A stretch of DNA of 64,000 nt, from NCBI GenBank assembly GCA_977006965.1, contig OZ345360.1, positions 1,798,001-1,862,000 on the forward strand, read 5' to 3'. This document shows, in pieces, positions 21,588-30,418 of the stretch. Numbering within the stretch: position 1 is the first letter of the stretch; each line of letters begins with the position of its first letter. The translations under genes were made by a program, and so were the position numbers. Source of the DNA: Phymatolithon calcareum (lineage: Eukaryota > Rhodophyta > Florideophyceae > Hapalidiales). The notes under the pieces are model-generated. The model saw only the letters and a list, made by a program, of their open reading frames with translations. It did no database searches and was not told the origin of the DNA.

Positions 21588-24500
21588 TCATTGCTCCGTG
21601 GCCCCCATGACATGCGTGCGAAGCTGCGTAGCGGCGCGCCTTAGCGATGGTCCATCAGAAGCAACGAGACCTAGCCCGACAACCTGTTCGCGAACTTTGT
21701 TGAAGCCGAACGCAGTACCTGCGGGATTCGCACATGCTTCTTCCATTCTACTTTGGACTTCAGGATCTATTGGAACAATGCGGGCATTGATCGTGTTTGG
21801 TTGTTTCGTCTTAAGAATATTGATCACGTTTGATGCGGTTTGCCTTGCTTTTTCGTGTAAATTTGTAGCCGATTGCCCAGTGCGCCATCCATGTAAGTAA
21901 TTTTCCCAGTCTTGAATGAGATATTCGAAAATCGGGTTATGAGGAGGGAACATCCGCAAACTGTGCTCGGCTACAAAGATAGCCGCAGCATGGCCGTCCG
22001 CACTTCCTAGCCTAATGCGTTCGGCAGCATCTTCCGAGGCGGCGACGAGAACTGTCGGCGCAACAAGTTCATACAAAGCATCGTGTCGCGCAAAGCCATA
22101 GATGCTTCGTCCAATGAAATCCTTCACAATGGGCACTAAACGTTCTTCATTGTCTCGCGGCCCGATAACATGCCTCGGTTTCGAGAGGTGATACCATAGC
22201 CACAAAGCAGATTCCCAAGCACCGCGAAACGAGGCTGCCATCGCGCAAGTAGCAAGACCAGTAGAACGCAACGCAAACTTGTACATGACACGCGCTTTGT
22301 TCATTCTGTCCTCCAGAGTTTCCAATTTAGTCTCCAGGACATCAGGCATGTGCTTCGCCTCAGCAAGACTCAAAAAAGGACTGTCTTCTGAACCCAACGG
22401 CGGCGCAACTTTCTGCAATCGCATGATGGAAAAAACTTCCTGCAATTTAAGCACATCAAGGTCTGTCGCAAGAGTGGCCTTCGGTGAGCTACTTCCGACA
22501 AGGGGAGGATATCCCTGCTTTGTACGAATGCTCTTACGCACAACATCGAAAAGGGTAATGCCGCTTTCGTGAGCACTCCATGCCATTTCCAACGCGAGAC
22601 CTATTGCGTGGTACACAGTTTTTGCGGAAAGGCAGAATTCCACAATAGACCGAATTCTCAATGGTGGCATTCCCACCGACCCAGCATCGGACGAACGTCC
22701 CGTCATTGCAGTGTCATTCATCGTGGCTGCGCGGAGCTGCGCCGTCGCCATTTCCACAATAGACCTTGCCTTTGCCTGAGCGTTATTCTTTTGCACTTTA
22801 ACTCGGTAATCGAGTAGCTCTTGATCGAACGCCGCTTTGAGAACGTACACCTCGTCAAGTCGCTCCTGTGGCAGAAGCCGTCGGCACTCTTCAAGGAATT
22901 CCTCCCCTTCTGGTTGCGACTGCGTAGTAGGAATTTGGGAACTGCTAGCGTAAATTAAGCAGTATGCCGATGCATAGCCATGACCGCCGATGGACCATTG
23001 AAGCATTTCGTCCTCGGTGACGTAGGTCATCGACACGTCGCTAAAGCGCATCCAGCGAGATTTTCCATCTTGTTCTCTACTGCCGCTGCGAATAAAAACC
23101 AGGTAATGGCCACTTGCAGGGGCACCGTCATGTACAAGCACAGCCCATAACTGATATTTCATAGTTCTCAATGCTTCATAGCATTTGCTTTCCTCGATTG
23201 CCAGGGCATCCACGCGCTCTTTAAGAGATGTTTTCAAAACTCGATCTTCCGTCTCCAACTTCTCGAGCAGCTTGAGCGCATTCGAAATTGCGGACTTCGA
23301 AAGCTTGTCAACGAAATAAGGAGATTTTGAATCTCGTGCAGCTGCAAGTCGTTTCTTGACTCGATCCAATGCTGTGAAGTAATCGTTGGTTGACTCTTCA
23401 TCATCCTGACTCGCGCCGGAGTCGTCCATTACTTGAAAGGCCAAATCTGCATCTTTTTGTTCTAAAGGCCCAATCATGACAGGACGAATAACAGATGAAC
23501 GCGAAATATCTGTTTTAGCTGTGGTAAACGTTCGGGGAGGTGGTTTGGTGCCCGGGAAATGGAGAATTCCGTTAAGTTTCTCCTCGGTCTCCAAGCGTTT
23601 TGCATGAATCCTAGCCACTTTTCTCCGAGCTCGCTCTGACTCAACTCTGTTCTTATCAAGGTATCGGTCCATGGCAAGTTCAGTGTCAAAGAGATACTTC
23701 TCGTGCACCTTTTCCGTTGACGCGGTTTTGCGGTTGAACCGAACCCGCTGGAGATACACCGTGAGTACAGGCGCCAAGTCGGTAAACCATTCGCTCTTGA
23801 CGGCCGGTTTCGAAAGATTTTGAACACTGTCCACGATAGTAGTATCAGTGCTCACGGTATCGATCTTCATCTTGTCAGAAGATTCATTTAGTGAAACGAT
23901 ACACATTGGCTCTTCTTGCGAGGCTTTAACTGGAGTTACGTGATTGGCCTTCGGAGCTTCCTCAGGTGCATCGAATATGTACTCAATGCGAGTTTGCGCA
24001 TAGTCATCCAAACCATGGTAGAGCTCGCGATTATCCTCCGTTGTCGCATCGATGAAAAAAGAGCTCGTTTCGCCTGTACGCGAAACAACGGCAGGCTTTT
24101 GGACGCCAGAGTCATCTTCAGAGATGGATGTTGATGAGGTACCCGTTGCGTCAACAGTCGCTAGAACAACCTCTTGTTTAAAGTTAGTAGTAAACAAGGT
24201 TCGCACAAAATTGCGGTCAGGTTCCGACTCAGACAGTGACGCGGGATTCGCTGAAGCAGTCTCAGCACCAGTTTTCATTTCTTCGTCCTCCCCGGACGCT
24301 CTCTCCTTCTCTGGTGCCACAGCGAGCTGCACCATGTCAAGGAAAATCTGATTAAACTCTGCAGCATCCTCCTGTCCGCCAATTTCAATTTGCTTGCCGT
24401 CCGGGTCGCGCATTGCGCGAATAAGCGCAGAAGGGTCCACGATACTTTGATTTCCAAGTGCCATTTGGGCAAATAGGCGCTGCAATTCGACCATAAACTC

Positions 24501-25187
24501 CTGTGCATGCGCGGCACGCTCCTTCGCTCGTACGGCCGCCGCATCTGAGGAGCTTCCAGACACGGGATCTCCTTCAATACCTGTCACAATAGGCGCGACG
24601 GGGAAACCGGATGTGACAAGAGGTTCGTCCGTCGCACGCTGTCGGTACGACAAGACTGCGCGGCGAAAACTGGGAAGATGAAAGTAAACCTGGAGCAGAG
24701 AGTTAAGGTAGCAAGTGTTACCGATATTGCGAAGACCGACAGGTGTTGACATGTCGGGACGAACTCGGCGCTCGGGATGAGTAACAAGTTCGTCGGGCCA
24801 GGAGACGCGTGCTGGGGTTGAATCTTTGAGGGAGGCCGCTATGGCGCGCTCAAGATCTTCGTCACCTGTCTTAGCCTTTACGGTGCGTGCCTCTTGTTCG
24901 GATGCGACGAGGGCGCGCTGAAGATCTGGGTCGTCGACATCGATAGGTGCGGCGCTTGTGGCAGTGGCACCAGTGGATGTGGCGCCTCCTGTGCGGGTAT
25001 TACTGCTGCTGCTCGCGGAGTTCTGTTTCACGTGTGCGACGGGATTTGAGGTCAGGTAATCAATGGCCTTCTCGACAGTATCGTGCCCGCCGGCGAAGGC
25101 GCGCAAGATCTGTCCCTCAGGGAATCCCATTCCGCGAAGAGTCGCGGTGACATCATTCTGCGCATGAGAAGTAGTCTCTGCATGCAT
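21588..25187 (-). CDS. ubiquitin carboxyl-terminal hydrolase, USP25/28-like
   Basis: A cysteine protease that removes ubiquitin from proteins. From ATG at 25187 it has 1199 residues. A UBA-like domain spans about 8-48 (LRGMGFPEGQILRAF..AIDYL). Two ubiquitin-interacting motifs follow at about 86-100 (DPDLQRALVASEQEA) and 109-122 (DEDLERAIAASLKD). The USP Cys box is PVGLRNIGNTCYLNSLLQ with the nucleophile near Cys159. The His box is HDGAPASGHYLVFI with His near 693. About 530 residues separate Cys and His, so the catalytic domain carries a large insertion with coiled-coil-like parts. A long C-terminal region follows, as in USP25/28. The frame remains open to an upstream ATG at 25328, so an N-terminal extension is possible, but the UBA right after 25187 favours that start. 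Confidence 0.88.
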   Translation of the reverse strand: MHAETTSHAQNDVTATLRGMGFPEGQILRAFAGGHDTVEKAIDYLTSNPVAHVKQNSASSSSNTRTGGATSTGATATSAAPIDVDDPDLQRALVASEQEARTVKAKTGDEDLERAIAASLKDSTPARVSWPDELVTHPERRVRPDMSTPVGLRNIGNTCYLNSLLQVYFHLPSFRRAVLSYRQRATDEPLVTSGFPVAPIVTGIEGDPVSGSSSDAAAVRAKERAAHAQEFMVELQRLFAQMALGNQSIVDPSALIRAMRDPDGKQIEIGGQEDAAEFNQIFLDMVQLAVAPEKERASGEDEEMKTGAETASANPASLSESEPDRNFVRTLFTTNFKQEVVLATVDATGTSSTSISEDDSGVQKPAVVSRTGETSSFFIDATTEDNRELYHGLDDYAQTRIEYIFDAPEEAPKANHVTPVKASQEEPMCIVSLNESSDKMKIDTVSTDTTIVDSVQNLSKPAVKSEWFTDLAPVLTVYLQRVRFNRKTASTEKVHEKYLFDTELAMDRYLDKNRVESERARRKVARIHAKRLETEEKLNGILHFPGTKPPPRTFTTAKTDISRSSVIRPVMIGPLEQKDADLAFQVMDDSGASQDDEESTNDYFTALDRVKKRLAAARDSKSPYFVDKLSKSAISNALKLLEKLETEDRVLKTSLKERVDALAIEESKCYEALRTMKYQLWAVLVHDGAPASGHYLVFIRSGSREQDGKSRWMRFSDVSMTYVTEDEMLQWSIGGHGYASAYCLIYASSSQIPTTQSQPEGEEFLEECRRLLPQERLDEVYVLKAAFDQELLDYRVKVQKNNAQAKARSIVEMATAQLRAATMNDTAMTGRSSDAGSVGMPPLRIRSIVEFCLSAKTVYHAIGLALEMAWSAHESGITLFDVVRKSIRTKQGYPPLVGSSSPKATLATDLDVLKLQEVFSIMRLQKVAPPLGSEDSPFLSLAEAKHMPDVLETKLETLEDRMNKARVMYKFALRSTGLATCAMAASFRGAWESALWLWYHLSKPRHVIGPRDNEERLVPIVKDFIGRSIYGFARHDALYELVAPTVLVAASEDAAERIRLGSADGHAAAIFVAEHSLRMFPPHNPIFEYLIQDWENYLHGWRTGQSATNLHEKARQTASNVINILKTKQPNTINARIVPIDPEVQSRMEEACANPAGTAFGFNKVREQVVGLGLVASDGPSLRRAATQLRTHVMGATEQ

Positions 25188-25375
25188 GGCGATGAGCGCG
25201 GCGGTTCGTGCAGGGCGATGGTGCCAAAGTGAGGCAGTCGGTGGAGGGGAATGGTAGCACCGACTGCTAATGCAGCGGCAAGCCAAGACGAGAGCACTGT
25301 GTGCGCAGCAGCTGGAATGCTGTAGCATCCGATTCAGAATTATGATGAAAAATGAAAAAAGATCCAACTCATTAC

Positions 25376-25417
25376 AGTAGCTTTAAATGTTTTCCTAGGA
25401 AAACATTTAAAGCTACT
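25376..25417. repeat. 42-base perfect palindrome upstream of the deubiquitinase gene
   Basis: Two 21-base arms (starting AGTAGCTTTAAATG) are exact inverse complements with no spacer, centred on CCTAGG. It lies 189 bases upstream of the chosen USP start codon and 48 bases upstream of the alternative one. Confidence 0.95.
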
Positions 25418-25664
25418 GATAAAACAGAATAAAAATGAAATACTACAAATCTAATTATCTATCATTATTTTCAATACGAATTCCGTCGCCGGAATCGTTA
25501 GCAGGCATGATGTCCCAGGGAGGTACACAAAGAAGGCAGTCAAACTCGCAGCGTGATGAGCGACGCTTTGGCGCAGCTGCACTGTACATTATTCCTTTGT
25601 CGCAATTAAGTTAGTACAACGATTATCCATTTCTAGAGACCTATCTCACAAAAAGTCAAAAGGT

Positions 25665-25837
25665 ATCGATTGCGGAAGAGCTGCGGGCTAGAGGCATCTA
25701 CATTTCCACTCTTCTTGTAAGCCAAAGGAGGAAACTCCCAGAAGTAGCGCCTCTGTGCCCCTGTGGTTTTCCCCCTTTGCCTTGCAGGAAGAGTGGGAAT
25801 GTCGATGCCTTGAGCTCGCAACTCTTCCGCAATCGAT
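25665..25837. repeat. long imperfect hairpin (about 71-base arms, about 31-base loop)
   Basis: The left arm 25665-25735 and right arm 25767-25837 are inverse complements. The outer 57 positions differ at 8 places (about 86 percent). The arms begin ATCGATTGCGGAAGAG. It could be an inverted duplication, a small foldback element or a small-RNA precursor. A short minus-strand frame starting at 25842 is a by-product of it. Confidence 0.85.
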
Positions 25838-26200
25838 GCCATTATATTTGGAGGACGTCATTTAGAACGGGATGTCTCGTCCACCTATCCAGAGAAGCAG
25901 CATCCGAACACATGTGCAAAGCCATACCACATGTAATTCTTCTCTGCTCTAGTTGTTTTCACGCGTCCTATTTGAGCAGGGAGACCTCGAACATTTCAAA
26001 GCATTGAAGAGAACAAAAATCCCACTTAGCACACATTTACTGAATCAACTTTGTGTCCCGTGGAGCATCGTACGCTGTCACCGATCTAAAAGCGATCACG
26101 CGTCTCTTGAAATTCCCAATCGTATCCCCATAAAGAATCGTCGATTTTTCCCCATGCGTCCCTTAATCTCAAAAGACATGTTGTGATTGATGAAATAAAC
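25838..26200. other. intergenic region, nothing recognised
   Basis: About 360 bases between the hairpin and the 3' end of the next minus-strand gene. No feature was recognised. Confidence 0.5.
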
Positions 26201-27136
26201 CTACTCGGCTTGGTCAGGATATTCATGTTCATGCAGAACATTATCGGTCGCAATATTGAACCCTGGAAATTCAGTATTATTCTCTGCAACCATATCCGAG
26301 CTCTCACCCGTTGAGGGTCCAACGGGTGGGCCTTGCTCTCCTACTTCTACCCCGTTCATAGCTGCAGATCGGCTGAGAAAACGAGAAGCCTCTTGCTCCG
26401 ACAGAGGCGAAGTTGGGGACTGCAAGAACGTCGTACGAAACATGTTATCCTCGGCCGCTAATCTACGAAAATACGCATCCGTGGATGCATTATAGATTGG
26501 GTCACCGTGTACAGGGAAGTTAGGAAGCCATTCGAAGGGCTCCGGCATCAAGTCTTCCGGAAGTGCAACATTCGGGAGGTTGCGTCGAACTTGGACCGGT
26601 GAACCCAGTCCCTGCGCAACATTCGCACGCCGAGGGGCGAATTGGTCCAAGTTCTGACTCCTCTCGAGTGTAGAACGCGATGTGTCGATGACAGCATCAC
26701 TCGCACTCGCCGAAGGTCCGCCTCTTCCATATGAAAAACTTTCATGGGGCATGATATGGGATGCCGGCACACTGCCATCCGGGATTCCCGGCGTCGACGC
26801 ACAAGCGATGGATTGATGCGTGGGCTCAATAGGTCTCCCCGATGGAGGTGGAAGAGGAACAGTGCGGACCGAAGGAGTCGAAGGCTCCATACCATAGGGG
26901 AAACGCCTCACTGGTCCCGTATACTCGGGAATGAAGGCTTGTTCCGGTGTGTAGTGATGAATGTTTGACGGAAGCGCCGACTGCATATTATCGAAAGTCC
27001 CCACGGAAGGATTGCTCACATACTGAGGTGTCGGTGTGTGATCCAAGGCTGCATACTGTTGCTGGATGGCAAGTTGCTGAGTGAAGGTCTGGATACAGAG
27101 TGCGCAACTGCATTTTGCCAAGTCTATGCCCTCCAT
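26201..27136 (-). CDS. hypothetical disordered protein with an N-terminal cysteine cluster
   Basis: 311 residues from ATG at 27136. Residues 1-20 hold CSCALC followed by a Gln-rich helix-like stretch (FTQQLAIQQQY). The rest is rich in P, S, N, E and M with no membrane segment. Composition and length resemble regulatory or adaptor proteins, but no domain is recognised. The start is a clean ATG and the frame is uninterrupted. It lies upstream of, and in the same direction as, the deubiquitinase, separated by the hairpin and the palindrome. Confidence 0.55.
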   Translation of the reverse strand: MEGIDLAKCSCALCIQTFTQQLAIQQQYAALDHTPTPQYVSNPSVGTFDNMQSALPSNIHHYTPEQAFIPEYTGPVRRFPYGMEPSTPSVRTVPLPPPSGRPIEPTHQSIACASTPGIPDGSVPASHIMPHESFSYGRGGPSASASDAVIDTSRSTLERSQNLDQFAPRRANVAQGLGSPVQVRRNLPNVALPEDLMPEPFEWLPNFPVHGDPIYNASTDAYFRRLAAEDNMFRTTFLQSPTSPLSEQEASRFLSRSAAMNGVEVGEQGPPVGPSTGESSDMVAENNTEFPGFNIATDNVLHEHEYPDQAE

Positions 27137-28224
27137 GCTGTGGAAGGCCTAGCAATTGAACTATGCGGATCTTGTCAATTGTGTGTGCTGTTGCCTGCTC
27201 TGATGATGCCTCGGTGCTTTTCGGCTCTTATGTACTGCTAGAATGGCGGTAGTGCCGTCGCTTCAACTGCCACACAGAGTACGCGCTGAGTCACAGTGCG
27301 AATAAAAATTTTGACGATGCACGCAGGGCGACGTTGCGTGACTTTCTGTCAACAAGATTCACCTTTAGACGGTTCCCGCTTCATGCCACTGTCTAAAAAT
27401 TGCAATTTCTTTTTTGTCTGTTTTGGCGTTACATTTCCGAGCGCGGGCGTTGCCTACACCCCTTTGTGGATATGTAGTTTGACTGATAGCCTGCTTCCCT
27501 GTACGATGTTGGTATCGGTGCACCGAGAAACAGACAGTGCAGTTCGAAGATGTACCTGGCATGATGATTTCGTCTCAATTTCACGTTGATCATGTCACGG
27601 CTATACTATTACTTTTAAGTAACGGCAAAATTTTTGAAATAATTCGCGGTCCGTAGCTTAATGGTTAGGGCGTGCACTTGTGGAAAACCCGAGAAGATCA
27701 CGCACAGGTCGTCGTCACGCGCAGTCGCCAAGCATGTACCACCTGTCAGTAAGATCATCGGCTAGGGAGTTCAGGATAGAGTCGTTGCTTTTGGTCATGC
27801 TTTTCCGGTAGTTCTCCGAGGAAAGTGAATGCAGATTATGAAGCTCAGATTTCTCAGCACTGTGCTTGAGATACGCAAAGCCTGTCATACGAGGTACAAT
27901 AGTCGATCGTTAGGTCCATTGATCGGGATATTAAATTAATATCGTGGGTGCTGATACCCGAGTAACAGGAGAGTCAAGTGAAAGCAATCACCATGAGATG
28001 GTTCACTGACAGCCGTAGCTGCACAGACGCACTCAACGGGCAACCGTCAATGTTTGGTGACCTGGTGCGGGATCTTTAATCACTGCGTCCAACCAACGCC
28101 AGAGTCAATCTTTGGCTACGTCCCAGACCTCGACGTGCAAGCAGCAGTCAAACTCTCAGCAAATAGATTAGAAGAGAAGAAGCTTAGGCCCTCAAAGTGT
28201 TGCTGGCCCCACAAGGGGAATACG
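27137..28224. other. gene-poor region with a tRNA-like fragment
   Basis: About 1.1 kb with only short frames and no domain. The one point noted is the tRNA-like 5' half at 27648-27685. Confidence 0.5.
27648..27685 (+). other. tRNA-like 5' half (relic or SINE head)
   Basis: GGTCCGTAGCTTAATGGTTA matches a tRNA acceptor 5' strand, TA spacer and D-arm (A-box-like TAGCTTAATGG). It is followed by GGGCGTGCACTTGTGG, which would place a GTG (His) anticodon. No matching anticodon 3' stem, T-arm or B box follows within about 100 bases, so it is not called as a tRNA gene. Confidence 0.3.
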
Positions 28225-28330
28225 CAAAATGAATGAATGAAAGGTTCTTTATTGCAATTTCTTTTAAAGCCCCACAGTCATACGAATATACGAGCAAGGC
28301 TTCCTCAGGTGCTACCCTCACTAGGGCGGC
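28225..28330 (-). repeat. LINE-like 3' tail, copy B
   Basis: On the minus strand it reads GAAGCCTTGCTCGT..CTGTGGGGCTTT, then AATAAAG and a short ATTC repeat. A short tandem tail after AATAAA is typical of some non-LTR retrotransposon 3' ends. It shares its core with 10121-10192. Confidence 0.65.
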
Positions 28331-28380
28331 CCTACTCTTATGTCTGGTATTCTATCTGAGCCCTTAGCATGTACTCGGTT

Positions 28381-28941
28381 GTATGAATAAATGGTGCGGG
28401 ATCTATGGATTCTTATGGAACGATTAATTTCGCGCGTGTTCACATGGAGTTTGTTTATATACCGAGTCACTGCGGCATCGCGAGGAATGAGACAGCTGAT
28501 GAGCTCGCGTGGCGGGGAATTTTGGAATCGAGTCTGGTGTTGCATCAAGGGATAACTCTCACTTTGGAAGCGGCACTGTCCATTTCCAAACTGCCCCGTA
28601 GAAGCAAACCAGTGACCCTACATACGCCCTCGAAAGATCTACACATCTCATGGAGACGTGCAGAGGTGGTACTCACCAGCTCATAGTGAATTGCTGTCCG
28701 ATTGTGGCATGCTTTCACCATGGGCACAGCGAGGATGAACCGCTATTCTACGACCCAGTGTGCAAGGTGTGCCCGTATGGCGTCAAGGAGACAGTGGAGC
28801 ACCTAATTCTACGTTGTTCTGGTCGGTCTGCCTCTCGATGACAATTCATCGGAACTGTGCGTGGCAAAACCGTAGAATATCTGTTCAGGGAGAGACCCGT
28901 CGAGATACTCCAATTTTTGAACAATGGCAACTTGCCCTAGG
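28381..28941 (+). pseudogene. non-LTR retrotransposon ORF2 remnant (RNase H end and C-terminal zinc knuckle)
   Basis: The first frame (from about 28405) gives VYIPSHCGIARNETADELAW, the final part of a LINE RNase H domain with its conserved His, Asn-Glu and Ala-Asp. A frameshift near 28650 leads to CKVCPYGVKETVEHLILRC, the C-terminal zinc-knuckle motif of these ORF2 proteins. A third frame then gives VEYLFRERPVEILQFLNN and a stop near 28941. Reverse transcriptase and endonuclease are missing. This is therefore a 5'-truncated, frameshifted copy. It lies head to head with the minus-strand tail at 28225-28330, so at least two insertions are involved. Confidence 0.8.
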
Positions 28942-29110
28942 GTAAGTTCTGGCGTTTAATTAACGCCTTCTGCAACAAAGATAGAAAGCCAAACTGTTGT
29001 TCTGCAATCATTTTACGGTCTTGTCAGAAGCAAATTAGTCGAAAACATACAATGAACACAATAAGTTAAAAAGCTGCGCTGCACGCCGCAAGCTCCTGTA
29101 CAGATTACCA

Positions 29111-30418
29111 TCAAACCTCCCTGTACAGGCTCTTCACCGGGTGTTCCTCAGTACTATTCTGCTCGCTTATGTTTGAGGTTGCCAGTCCTTTAGCGAGTGA
29201 TGGTGAAAGTGGGATAAACGACGGGGAAATATTTGGGGACAGCTTTACAGCTGTCACCACGTCCTCTGTCGCATCATCAGCTTCCTCATTCGCCTTTGGG
29301 TCCCAAAACGGAGGGAGAACGTCTGGTGCGGGTCGTACATGAGTGGATGTCGTACCAGAAGGCTCTGCCATCGCCGACACCAAAGATGTTGCCGATGTAC
29401 TCGACACAACCGGCACATTGGGCATTGAGTTAGCAGGAGGCCCATCAATCAAGCGGTTCTCGACTGTTGGATCCGGTGGAGGAGACGGAAATGCAGGAAT
29501 TGAAAAAGAAGAAGATGCCGTGTCAACTCGCGAGCCGCCAAAATCAGAATCAGTTTTTTCCTCTTCAGTTTCACTGTCCGCGAGTTCGATTTCGACAACA
29601 TACTTCTTGTGAATTATGTCGCATTCATCAATTGTACTCCAAATAGTATCAATTGTGCACGCCCTGGTCTTACGATCATTCACTCTTCCAAACAGAAATA
29701 GAATCTTGTCATCGACGGGGGTGAGTCCTTCTGGTGCAGTCTCAAACGGTTCAAGATAAATCGCGAGCACTTTTGCCTGTCCCGGTCCAATAAAGCATCT
29801 ATTCGGCGAGATACGATATCGGTCTAGATTCGATACTTTTGCCTTGAACGCGAGCGGACAGCCATAGAAATTTGAAACCTTGACAATAGTCATGGCCTGC
29901 ACTCCAGGTGTTACAGCGAAGCGGATCTCGTCTGGCTCCATGACCACATTGCCGACTGACTTTGCTCGCAAGCGACTAAATCGCTTGATACCACTATTTT
30001 TAGACGCGCTGGAGGCACTATTATTGCAGGGAACAAGGTGGGCGCGGCGAAGTCGAACCTCAAAATCGCGCTTGACAATAAGTTCATCATCCACAGCATC
30101 CCAAACTTCCTCTTTGGAAAGCGCAACAAGTTCCGGCGTGTCGAGCGGGAGGACAAGAATCTGAAATTTGTCAAACCACGAACGCAGGTCTCCCGGCAAA
30201 CGCAGCGCGGCCTGGGTAATGGTGATCTCGCGTGTCTCGCCTATGAGCAGAATTTCTCGATTTGGGTGCACGGAATACTGGCTCGGCAAACGGGTGCGCA
30301 CTTTGAAGGCAATGGGTGCATGATAGATGTTGGAGAATTTGACGCGAAGGGTCGAGGGCTCGCCGCGTGTGACGACGAAGGTGAAATGTGGCGGATGCAG
30401 CCGTAGCAAGCCGTCCAT
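29111..30418 (-). CDS. tandem MSP-domain protein (VAP-like, no membrane anchor)
   Basis: 435 residues from ATG at 30418. Two major-sperm-protein domains stand in tandem. The first is at about 1-125 (MDGLLRLHPPHFTFVV, then FSNIYHAPIAFKVRT and YSVHPN). The second is at about 150-275 (VMEPDEIRFAVTP, then VSNFYGCPLAFKAKV and YRISPN). The P-N segment and the phosphate/FFAT-contact strand pattern are those of VAP proteins, which act as docking platforms at the ER. The C-terminal third is acidic and disordered and ends without a hydrophobic anchor, unlike VAPs. It is a paralogue of the gene at 32233, in the same direction. Its role is probably as a soluble scaffold, by inference. The frame remains open upstream of the ATG, but the MSP fold begins at this Met. 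Confidence 0.82.
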   Translation of the reverse strand: MDGLLRLHPPHFTFVVTRGEPSTLRVKFSNIYHAPIAFKVRTRLPSQYSVHPNREILLIGETREITITQAALRLPGDLRSWFDKFQILVLPLDTPELVALSKEEVWDAVDDELIVKRDFEVRLRRAHLVPCNNSASSASKNSGIKRFSRLRAKSVGNVVMEPDEIRFAVTPGVQAMTIVKVSNFYGCPLAFKAKVSNLDRYRISPNRCFIGPGQAKVLAIYLEPFETAPEGLTPVDDKILFLFGRVNDRKTRACTIDTIWSTIDECDIIHKKYVVEIELADSETEEEKTDSDFGGSRVDTASSSFSIPAFPSPPPDPTVENRLIDGPPANSMPNVPVVSSTSATSLVSAMAEPSGTTSTHVRPAPDVLPPFWDPKANEEADDATEDVVTAVKLSPNISPSFIPLSPSLAKGLATSNISEQNSTEEHPVKSLYREV

